Shown: in pieces, positions 1 through 4,932 of the stretch | Position numbering within the stretch: the first letter of the stretch is position 1 | Layout: each line of letters begins with the position of its first letter | From: Acidimicrobiaceae bacterium | Lineage (GTDB): Bacteria > Actinomycetota > Acidimicrobiia > Acidimicrobiales > Ilumatobacteraceae | Direction: 5' to 3' | Assembly (NCBI GenBank): GCA_947487095.1 | Contig: CANKVI010000047.1 | Location: 1 to 7,228 of the forward strand | DNA length: 7,228 nucleotides | Program-made: the position numbers and the translations under genes | The notes under the pieces: model-generated | Seen by the model: the letters and a program-made list of their open reading frames with translations, nothing else | The model's database searches: none | What the model was told of the DNA's origin: nothing

Positions 1-162
1 CGAGTGCTGGTTACCGATGAGGTGTTTAAGGCCTGGCTTTCCACTTCGGTAGACATGTTGGATTACGACAACTTCAAGAATCGAGTGTGGGACACTCGCG
101 GCGACGAGTTCCATGATGCTCTTGGAGAAGTGTGGTCAGCAATGTACAAGCTGCAGCAGTAA
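1..162 (+). CDS. C-terminal end of an unrecognised protein (5' truncated)
   Basis: The first reading frame is open from the window edge to TAA at 160-162 and gives 53 residues ending in SAMYKLQQ. The start lies outside the window. The fragment is acidic and aromatic (for example VDMLDYDNFKNRVWDTRGDE), looks like a helical C-terminus, and has no signal or membrane segment. The open frame runs right up to a hairpin with a T-tract, which supports a real gene end. I do not recognise the family, and no function can be given from the tail alone. It converges on the 381-residue gene, whose stop codon is only 8 nt away. Confidence 0.7.
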   Translation, partial: RVLVTDEVFKAWLSTSVDMLDYDNFKNRVWDTRGDEFHDALGEVWSAMYKLQQ

Positions 163-183
163 CGGCCTATTTAGGCCGCTTTT
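163..183 (+). terminator. Rho-independent terminator of the first gene, shared with the convergent gene
   Basis: A perfect 7-bp stem (CGGCCTA / TAGGCCG, 163-169 and 172-178) with a 2-nt centre is followed by CTTTT. It begins immediately after the TAA of the plus-strand gene. The TAA of the convergent minus-strand gene (171-173) falls inside the hairpin. The T-tract favours termination in the plus direction; in the minus direction only two Ts follow the stem, so termination there would be weak. Confidence 0.65.
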
Positions 184-1316
184 GCTGGTGCGTTTCCACC
201 GAACATTGGTCCCAACAGTCCACCGAGGTGTTGCGCTTCTTTCACCAGACCGTCAAGTAATCCGGTCATGTCCTTCGAATGCTCACAACGCATTTCTGCT
301 CCCACAACAATCATGTTGTTGTCGCACCACACACGAACTCCAACTCGGGTGGAGTTCAAACGGTTGATTTCACGCAGTAACTTCACGTTCTGTGTGACGT
401 TGTGGAGGACGGTTGACGTTGCGCGAATGACTGGTTCGGTTCCATCAAACAGTTGAATCCGAACATTGACATCCTTGTATTTTGCTGCGATGAGTCCATT
501 GTCGTGGACAAGGTGGGAGATTTTCTTCTCTTCCAAAAACTCAATCATCTGCGGGAAGTAGATTTCCGCGCCACTCAGTCGACGATCAAAATTGATTGTG
601 AACTGATCGCATTGGATTTGGAGGTGCTGACCAATTTCTGAGTTGAAACTGATCGTCAGTTCTGGATCCGAGTTGATGAACAATCGATTCATCAGGTTGT
701 CAAGAAGAAGATGACTAAGAGAAAACGAACCCGTGCCAGTTGTCTGTGCCGGTTGTTTTACAACTGTGTCAGGACACCCGACGTAAGACCAGCTGCGTCG
801 CAGTGTGATGCTCGTCTTGTCAATGATTACCTGACCAAGTGGTGGTTGCGAGAAAAATGACATGAAGTCTTCAATGTCAATTGGCATTTCCGCGAGAACA
901 CTACAGATTCGCTGAAAGTCTCGATACTGAATCTTTGCGGTGACGTTTGGTTCATCAGAAAAGGTTTTGAACTCTGGAGTTTTTTTACAAACTCCCATCT
1001 GGATCTCGCCACCGTTTGATGACGTGATCTTTGCTGAGTCGTTTTCGACCGTGAGATTGCAGGTTCCACCAGCGCCATTGAGGGTGTTTGCGCTGAGAAT
1101 AAGACGACCTGGAATTTGGAATGACCCTTCAAAGAAATGATGGTCACCTGGAATGGTGATCCATGTGTCATCGCTGTTCATTTGCCATGTGCGCATTCCG
1201 TTAACGCAGGTAACGAGAACTCCTCGACCTTTGTCTTCTTCAAGTACGGACATGCGGATTGCCGACATGACGAGATCGAGTTCGCTTTCGGAAATGTCTC
1301 CAATGTTTACTTTCAT
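171..1316 (-). CDS. Sliding-clamp-like protein with C-terminal TY-Chap/YbjN-like domain, SOS-controlled
   Basis: This 381-residue protein has no signal peptide or membrane segment. By pattern, residues about 1-112 and 122-247 each look like one DNA sliding-clamp (DnaN) domain: an amphipathic helix, then strands, a segment of the type GSFQIPGRLILSA or GSFSLSHLLLDNL, and closing strands (NLTVENDSAKITSS; LTISFNS...LQIQCDQFTINF). Residues about 255-374 look instead like a TY-Chap/YbjN-type peptide-binding fold (VKLLREINRLNSTRVGVRVW, then a final helix ending MFGG). A normal DnaN has about 366-400 residues in three clamp domains; here the third would be replaced. The start is fixed by AAGGA at 1323-1327, 6 nt from ATG, and by a 4-nt ATGA overlap with the upstream 67-codon gene, implying translational coupling. 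The shared promoter carries a LexA box. A role in DNA repair or tolerance is inference; the clamp-like reading is fold-level only and could be wrong. Confidence 0.72.
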   Translation of the reverse strand: MKVNIGDISESELDLVMSAIRMSVLEEDKGRGVLVTCVNGMRTWQMNSDDTWITIPGDHHFFEGSFQIPGRLILSANTLNGAGGTCNLTVENDSAKITSSNGGEIQMGVCKKTPEFKTFSDEPNVTAKIQYRDFQRICSVLAEMPIDIEDFMSFFSQPPLGQVIIDKTSITLRRSWSYVGCPDTVVKQPAQTTGTGSFSLSHLLLDNLMNRLFINSDPELTISFNSEIGQHLQIQCDQFTINFDRRLSGAEIYFPQMIEFLEEKKISHLVHDNGLIAAKYKDVNVRIQLFDGTEPVIRATSTVLHNVTQNVKLLREINRLNSTRVGVRVWCDNNMIVVGAEMRCEHSKDMTGLLDGLVKEAQHLGGLLGPMFGGNAPAKAA

Positions 1317-1516
1317 GCTGCATCCTTCACATGGAACTTTTTGAGGACTTTGACAGGTGTGTATCCAGTTGGAATGGTGTGCACTTCTTCGAACAACAAT
1401 GCAAGGTCTTCGCGCTGGGTAGTTTCTGTTTGTGCGCTGGGTGCGTTCACCTGAGGTGAATTAGTTTCGGTGCGTTCGGGTGTTGGACTAGTTGCCAACT
1501 TCGTTTCGTTGCTCAT
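1313..1516 (-). CDS. Small, mostly disordered protein, first gene of the LexA-box operon
   Basis: The 67-residue product starts at an ATG preceded by AAGGAG (1523-1528) with a 6-nt spacer, a strong ribosome binding site. Its stop TGA overlaps the start of the 381-residue gene (ATGA). Residues 1-35 are rich in Ser, Thr, Pro, Glu and Gln and are probably disordered. Residues 36-67 look ordered (EDLALLFEEVHTIPTGYTPV, then VLKKFHV). DLALLF (37-42) resembles the hydrophobic part of bacterial clamp-binding hexapeptides (QLxLxL), though the leading Gln is replaced by Asp. I do not recognise the family. The operon position suggests it works with, or binds, the downstream clamp-like protein; that is inference. 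Confidence 0.75.
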   Translation of the reverse strand: MSNETKLATSPTPERTETNSPQVNAPSAQTETTQREDLALLFEEVHTIPTGYTPVKVLKKFHVKDAA

Positions 1517-1570
1517 GGTGCGCTCCTTGCAGGTAGGTGTGGTCGGTTTTATCCCACGGGTGGGTCAGAG

Positions 1571-1576
1571 ATAGTA
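1571..1576 (-). promoter_or_regulatory. -10 element of the SOS operon promoter
   Basis: Read on the minus strand, this is TACTAT, a good -10 hexamer, just downstream of the LexA box. No convincing TTGACA-like -35 lies 16-18 nt upstream (only GTGCAA at 17 nt). The predicted transcription start is near 1564, giving a leader of about 48 nt before the ATG at 1516. Confidence 0.5.
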
Positions 1577-1577
1577 G

Positions 1578-1593
1578 GCGAACACAGGTTCGC
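1578..1593. promoter_or_regulatory. LexA (SOS) box
   Basis: The site GCGAACACAGGTTCGC is a perfect palindrome with 6-bp arms and a 4-nt centre. It matches the core CGAAC-N4-GTTCG of LexA sites known from Bacillus and mycobacteria. It lies 62 bp upstream of the ATG of the 67-codon gene and directly abuts that gene's -10 element, where bound LexA would block RNA polymerase. I saw no second site of this form in the window. It could also affect nothing on the left-to-right strand, since no plus-strand gene starts nearby. Confidence 0.82.
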
Positions 1594-1659
1594 TTGCACG
1601 GCATTTAGGGGCCGTATTGATAAACGCACAGACTTGTTACAAATGTGCCCGAATTTGCC

Positions 1660-2409
1660 CTATTCCCAGTCCTGGGCCCAATCGTCCCAGTCCACCACGC
1701 TGTCGGCATCCACCTGGGAGGCCGCCTCAACGGTGGCCTGGACGAGGCTGGAGACGACGTCAAGCACGACCTGGCCATTATTGGGGAGCAGGAAGTCCAC
1801 CACGCAGGCAGGGGCAATATCCGGCTCTTTCCACCAGTCCAGCAACTGTGAGACCTCGAGCGGTTGCATCACTTTGCACATGATGTCCACAAGGAACGAG
1901 CGTTGGTATGTGGTGTCACCAGGGTTTAGCCACAAACTGATTTTTAGTTCGTGGTGGAAGATATCTGATCGAATGGCCCATAGAGGAATAGGTTCAGCGG
2001 CATGCGGGTGAATGAGACTCACCTTGATCATGCTGTGAGCTTCTTCGCCAATACCAGTTTGAATAATGCCAGTAAGGTTTTGCAGTACCGCAAGTTGTTC
2101 AAAAATGCCGGAATACTCGTCACTTCGCTCATCAAATAACACGCGACAGTTCGCGGCAATATTCTGAATTGCGTCAATCATCCATTCCTCCCGTGTACGG
2201 AGACGGGGGATGGGCATGCTGTGGCGTGATTCTCGTGATGCAGCGACAGAAATCATCTGGATGGATGCCGCGTTCTGTTGTGTAAGGCATGGATATTCCT
2301 GATCGCATGAAATACACCTTGGATCAATGGTCATTCCATTTGGCTGGTGTATTGCAGAAATCACCTTGGCCAATTCTTGTGAAAAGCTGAGCGCATCACG
2401 GACATTCAT
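1660..2409 (-). CDS. Unrecognised 249-residue protein with CxxC-x5-C motif
   Basis: The start is set by GGGAGG (2415-2420), 5 nt from ATG. Residues 32-41 read CISCDQEYPC, a Cys cluster of the kind seen in many actinobacterial hypothetical proteins that may bind zinc. Residues about 76-120 look helical. Residues about 128-210 contain alternating hydrophobic strands (MIKVSLIH, LKISLWLNP, ACVVDFLLP). The C-terminus is acidic and Trp-rich (DWDDWAQDWE). There is no signal peptide or membrane segment. It is followed on the same strand, 143 nt later, by the LexA-controlled operon, but that operon has its own promoter, so co-transcription is not required. Its 3' third (1681-1860) is about 63% G+C by hand count, against about 45% for two sampled 60-nt stretches elsewhere in the gene. 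No function can be assigned. Confidence 0.75.
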   Translation of the reverse strand: MNVRDALSFSQELAKVISAIHQPNGMTIDPRCISCDQEYPCLTQQNAASIQMISVAASRESRHSMPIPRLRTREEWMIDAIQNIAANCRVLFDERSDEYSGIFEQLAVLQNLTGIIQTGIGEEAHSMIKVSLIHPHAAEPIPLWAIRSDIFHHELKISLWLNPGDTTYQRSFLVDIMCKVMQPLEVSQLLDWWKEPDIAPACVVDFLLPNNGQVVLDVVSSLVQATVEAASQVDADSVVDWDDWAQDWE

Positions 2410-2433
2410 TAAAGCCTCCCATAGAAAGAAAAG

Positions 2434-2463
2434 AGCACGTACTCACCAGGGTGAATACGTGCT
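2434..2463. promoter_or_regulatory. Long dyad: leader hairpin/attenuator or operator
   Basis: Arms AGCACGTACTCACC (2434-2447) and GGTGAATACGTGCT (2450-2463) pair at 13 of 14 positions around a 2-nt centre. The single mismatch is C2442/A2455, which becomes a G-U pair in minus-strand RNA. In the minus-strand transcript the hairpin is followed by CUUUUCUUUCU and then by the GGGAGG ribosome binding site, so it resembles an attenuator in the leader of the 249-residue gene. As duplex DNA it could equally be a repressor operator between the two divergent genes. Confidence 0.6.
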
Positions 2464-2505
2464 TGTGGACAGTTCCAGTATGACAAATGGGTGTCACGGA
2501 GTGGG

Positions 2506-2511
2506 TAGTTT
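2506..2511 (+). promoter_or_regulatory. Possible -10 element for a leaderless deacetylase mRNA
   Basis: TAGTTT ends 8 nt before the ATG at 2520. That spacing would place the transcription start at or near the start codon, a common arrangement in Actinobacteria. No clear -35 was found, so this is a weak call. Confidence 0.25.
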
Positions 2512-2519
2512 GATGCGTA

Positions 2520-3380
2520 ATGAATGGTATGAACACAAAACCACGCACAAAGATTTTTTACGACGATGACTATGTATTGGAATCAGGCAGAGAAACACGC
2601 ACGAAAGCGAAACCGATTGCGAAGTTGATCGTTTCTGAAGGTGTTCCGGGCGTTGAATTGTGTTCACCGAGAAAAGCGACTAGAGCGGAACTTGAAGAGG
2701 TTCACAGTCCTGAATATTTGGACAGTTTGTGGAATGGAGTTCAAGACCTCTTGCGAAGTCTGTTGGCGAGCACCGGTGGCGTTTTAGACGCGGTAGATCA
2801 AGCACTGATTGATGGGTTCTCTGCAAGTCTGTCGAGTGGTTTGCACCATGCAAAACGAACCCACGAAGAGGGATTCTGTTTCATCAATGGGTTGGTCATT
2901 GCGGCACTGCGCGCATTGAACGTGCACAACTTGACCGATATTGGCATTCTTGATCTTGATGCGCATTGTGGTGGTGGCACGTTCCAACTCATTGGCAATG
3001 ACGCACGAGTGCGTTTGGCAGATGTAAGTACCAACACGTATGACAGTTGGAAATCATTTGAGTTGCGACACCATTTGAAAATTGTTCGCGACGCAAACAA
3101 CTATTTGAACGAAGTAGAGAAAGCACTCAAGCACCTCAGCGGCGTGCAGTTCCTTATTTACAATGCAGGAATGGACCCATTCGAGGGTTGCAGCATTGGC
3201 GGTTTACCTGGAATCACACGTGAGGTTCTGCAGCAGAGAGAAAAACTGGTTGCAGACTGGTGCAAAGAGAACAATGTTCCAACGTTGTACGTACTTGCAG
3301 GTGGTTATGAAGGACCGAACTTAGATCTTGAAGGAGTTGCACGTTTGCACCTTCTCACGATCAAAGAGTTCGTGCACTAA
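2520..3380 (+). CDS. Zinc-dependent deacetylase, histone deacetylase/AcuC superfamily
   Basis: The 286-residue product carries the superfamily motifs in order. VHSPEYLDSL is at 61-70, the His dyad GLHHA at 107-111, GFCFINGLVIAA at 118-129, DLDAHCGGGT at 145-154, NAGMD at 215-219 and LAGGY at 259-263. Expected zinc ligands Asp147, His149 and Asp219, the His109/His110 pair and Tyr263 are all present, so the enzyme should be active. It would remove acyl groups from acetyl-lysine, acetylated polyamines or similar amides; the substrate cannot be read from sequence. Cys150 replaces the second His of the usual DVHHG. The N-terminus is shorter than in many relatives. A TGA at 2511 rules out earlier starts; ATG 2520 or 2529 are possible, and no close ribosome binding site is visible. 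It stands alone, convergent with the Nudix gene with no gap. Confidence 0.9.
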   Translation: MNGMNTKPRTKIFYDDDYVLESGRETRTKAKPIAKLIVSEGVPGVELCSPRKATRAELEEVHSPEYLDSLWNGVQDLLRSLLASTGGVLDAVDQALIDGFSASLSSGLHHAKRTHEEGFCFINGLVIAALRALNVHNLTDIGILDLDAHCGGGTFQLIGNDARVRLADVSTNTYDSWKSFELRHHLKIVRDANNYLNEVEKALKHLSGVQFLIYNAGMDPFEGCSIGGLPGITREVLQQREKLVADWCKENNVPTLYVLAGGYEGPNLDLEGVARLHLLTIKEFVH

Positions 3381-4502
3381 CTACTTTGCAGTTCGCTTAG
3401 CGGGCTTGGTTGCGCGGCGGGGGATAATGAGAGGTGGATCAAGCTTTTCTGCTCTACCCCGACGATAAAGCTGTGCAGGTTTTCCTGTTCCAGATGATGA
3501 TTGTCGAGTTCTTCCGGGAACCCTCTCGATGAACCCTTCAATCAGCTCTGCTTTGCGTGCAAAGTTTGCAGCATCAAAAGAAAGCTTCATCTTTTCTCTT
3601 GCCGACTTTTCGCCTGGAGTGGAGACTCGAGATGCTCTGCGGTATTCCTCTTTAAGCAGATTTTGCACCTTTGCGTAAACGTCCTGATCGCGCGTCATTT
3701 TTCTTCCGCTAGAGAGCCCCATCGGCATGTCGTTCATGGGCATGGACATCATGAGCTCGTTTTTACTTGATTCGCTAAAGGCCTTTGAAAGTACATGAAT
3801 CTGTTGCTCAGTAGAAACTGAATCTGAACGTGAATCCTCGCGACGAATTCGATCGGCAAATCGGAGCGTTTCAGCGTCAGGGTTGTACGCATGATGGAAC
3901 ATCACTTCATACACGTGTCGTAAATCGCCAAGGGTGAATTCTTCATCGCAGAATTTCAAAGCGATAGGAGTTCGCTCCATAAGTTCGCGTACCCGCGAAA
4001 TGGCATCGCGAATCATTTGGTTGTGGTCAAACTCCAAACGATTCGGGTCTGCAAGCACTTCAACTACGTCCATGAACTTCGCGTTTGCAGCATCGCTTCC
4101 GGCAAACGGAGATGCGAAGTCAGGGCTAAATGCCACATAAGCAATGGAGACAGTTCTTCCAGGCCGTGGATCGCGGCCAATATTTCCGTATGCACCAATC
4201 TGTACCAAATCCTCAGGTTTCACCTCAATCGAGGTTTCTTCAAGAAGTTCGCGACATGCTGCCTCAACAAGACTTTCGCCCTGCCACTCAACATGGCCGC
4301 CAGGGAGGGCATAGTCGAATGGCTCCCGTGGAACCTCTCGCGCAAAGCCTGTCTTGTGATCCAGGATGCAGGACTGAGGTCCCTTTCTTTGGACTACAGC
4401 TACTTGCAGCAGGTTTCGCTTAATGGTGAGGGCTACGACATCGACCGCTACGTGAAAGTAGGTCGGGAAATCGGTGGTGGCGGGCTTTGCGGTGAATTCC
4501 AT
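3381..4502 (-). CDS. NrtR-like Nudix-domain transcriptional regulator with insertion in the winged helix
   Basis: I choose ATG 4502 (373 residues) because GGAGG (4508-4512) precedes it by 5 nt; the frame stays open to 4643 but that stretch is not protein-like. Residues about 15-175 are a Nudix domain, with box GGHVEWQGESLVEAACRELL starting at residue 68. RE(84-85) and EE(88-89) are intact, the first loop is one residue longer than G-x5-E, and Ser91 replaces Gly. Residues 181-205 (FCDEEFTLGDLRHVYEV) match the first half of the NrtR DNA-binding winged helix. The second half appears only at 309-350 (DAANFARKAELIEGFIERV, then GTGKPAQLYRR). About 100 residues with a Met-rich patch (251-261) lie between. 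NrtR proteins control NAD or sugar-related genes by sensing ADP-ribose compounds; the target here is unknown, and autoregulation is suggested by a palindrome at its start. The C-terminus is Lys/Arg-rich. Retained Nudix residues mean it could also be an enzyme. Confidence 0.82.
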   Translation of the reverse strand: MEFTAKPATTDFPTYFHVAVDVVALTIKRNLLQVAVVQRKGPQSCILDHKTGFAREVPREPFDYALPGGHVEWQGESLVEAACRELLEETSIEVKPEDLVQIGAYGNIGRDPRPGRTVSIAYVAFSPDFASPFAGSDAANAKFMDVVEVLADPNRLEFDHNQMIRDAISRVRELMERTPIALKFCDEEFTLGDLRHVYEVMFHHAYNPDAETLRFADRIRREDSRSDSVSTEQQIHVLSKAFSESSKNELMMSMPMNDMPMGLSSGRKMTRDQDVYAKVQNLLKEEYRRASRVSTPGEKSAREKMKLSFDAANFARKAELIEGFIERVPGRTRQSSSGTGKPAQLYRRGRAEKLDPPLIIPRRATKPAKRTAK

Positions 4503-4510
4503 ATGTACCT

Positions 4511-4530
4511 CCATAAACGCACGTTTATGG
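4511..4530. promoter_or_regulatory. Perfect 20-bp palindrome at the start of the Nudix regulator gene
   Basis: CCATAAACGCACGTTTATGG has 9-bp arms and a 2-bp centre. It begins inside the GGAGG ribosome binding site of the Nudix regulator gene and lies 9 bp upstream of its ATG. The position and symmetry suit an operator, most simply for autoregulation by the encoded NrtR-like protein. An RNA hairpin masking the ribosome binding site is the alternative. The site does not match any NrtR motif I can recall exactly. Confidence 0.55.
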
Positions 4531-4531
4531 C

Positions 4532-4551
4532 TTATGTGTAATTCTACATAA
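4532..4551 (-). promoter_or_regulatory. AT-rich promoter region with imperfect dyad, Nudix regulator gene
   Basis: TTATGT (4532-4537) and ACATAA (4546-4551) form an inverted repeat with an 8-bp spacer. On the minus strand the same stretch includes TAGAAT, a plausible -10 hexamer. Transcription would begin close to the adjacent 20-bp palindrome. No good -35 was found. Confidence 0.35.
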
Positions 4552-4647
4552 AAGGCTGGGAACGGATTGTCTCTATCTGGAAATTTGGTATCCGGCTTGT
4601 TATCATGCGGGAGACCGCCGGTTTTCGCTTTTTGGCTGTTCAAGCCC

Positions 4648-4667
4648 TATGGGTTGAGAAACCCATA
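4648..4667. repeat. Hairpin with 8-bp perfect stem and GAGA tetraloop
   Basis: TATGGGTT and AACCCATA enclose GAGA, a GNRA-type loop if transcribed in the plus direction. It lies in the gap between the divergent Nudix and sigma-factor genes and is not followed by a T-tract, so it is unlikely to be a simple terminator. Structured leader RNA or a DNA binding site are both possible. Confidence 0.5.
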
Positions 4668-4671
4668 CAGG

Positions 4672-4703
4672 TAAAGGGTTTTCTTACTGTGTAACACCCT
4701 TTA
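4672..4703. repeat. Second hairpin (8-bp outer stem, 4-bp inner stem)
   Basis: TAAAGGGT (4672-4679) and ACCCTTTA (4696-4703) pair perfectly. Inside, TTAC and GTAA (4684-4687 and 4691-4694) pair around TGT. It starts 4 nt after the preceding hairpin. A direct repeat AGGTAAA occurs at 4669-4675 and 4703-4709, flanking the stem-loop. Confidence 0.45.
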
Positions 4704-4744
4704 GGTAAATTGCATTATGACCAAAAAGCAGACAAGAAATGGTG

Positions 4745-4772
4745 TTGCAAACAAATACTCATGTGTTATACT
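4745..4772 (+). promoter_or_regulatory. Extended -10 promoter of the sigma-factor gene
   Basis: TTGCAA (4745-4750) and TATACT (4767-4772) are separated by 16 nt. TG at 4764-4765 gives the extended TGnTATACT form. The predicted transcription start is near 4779, leaving a leader of about 155 nt before the ATG at 4933. This is the best housekeeping-type promoter in the window. Confidence 0.65.
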
Positions 4773-4932
4773 CGGTACCACGCACGATACGAAGAAGGAG
4801 CAAAACGCAAAATACCAGCAAAAACAGCAATTTCACGATCCACAGACCGTGAGACAGCAAGTTGTCACTTTAACAGTTATCCAGTCCGACCCGCCAGCTA
4901 CCACAACCGCAAGTCTCTCGAAAGGGGATCCA

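Noticed and set aside
425..439. Second LexA-like site CGAATGACTGGTTCG inside the 381-residue gene
   Set aside because: The arms are CGAAT and GGTTCG with wrong spacing; the GAAC-N4-GTTC core is absent.
171..1316. Calling the 381-residue protein the housekeeping DnaN
   Set aside because: The third clamp domain is not recognisable, the C-terminus looks like a TY-Chap/YbjN domain, the gene is under a LexA box, and it is not next to dnaA or recF.
1602..1619. ACGGC/GCCGT stem as a terminator for the 249-residue gene
   Set aside because: Only 5 bp with an 8-nt loop and no T-tract on either strand.
2513..2569. Short ORF starting at ATG 2513 just before the deacetylase
   Set aside because: Only 18 codons, overlaps the deacetylase start in another frame, and shows no recognisable product; the GGAG upstream could serve it but could also be chance.
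4503..4643. Longer start for the Nudix regulator at ATG 4643
   Set aside because: The extra 47 residues are not protein-like, run across the palindrome and dyad, and lack a ribosome binding site, whereas GGAGG lies 5 nt before ATG 4502.
4717..4932. Longer start for the sigma factor at ATG 4717
   Set aside because: A strong extended -10 promoter lies downstream of that ATG, the added residues are low-complexity Gln/Thr/Lys, and AGGGG precedes ATG 4933 at good spacing.
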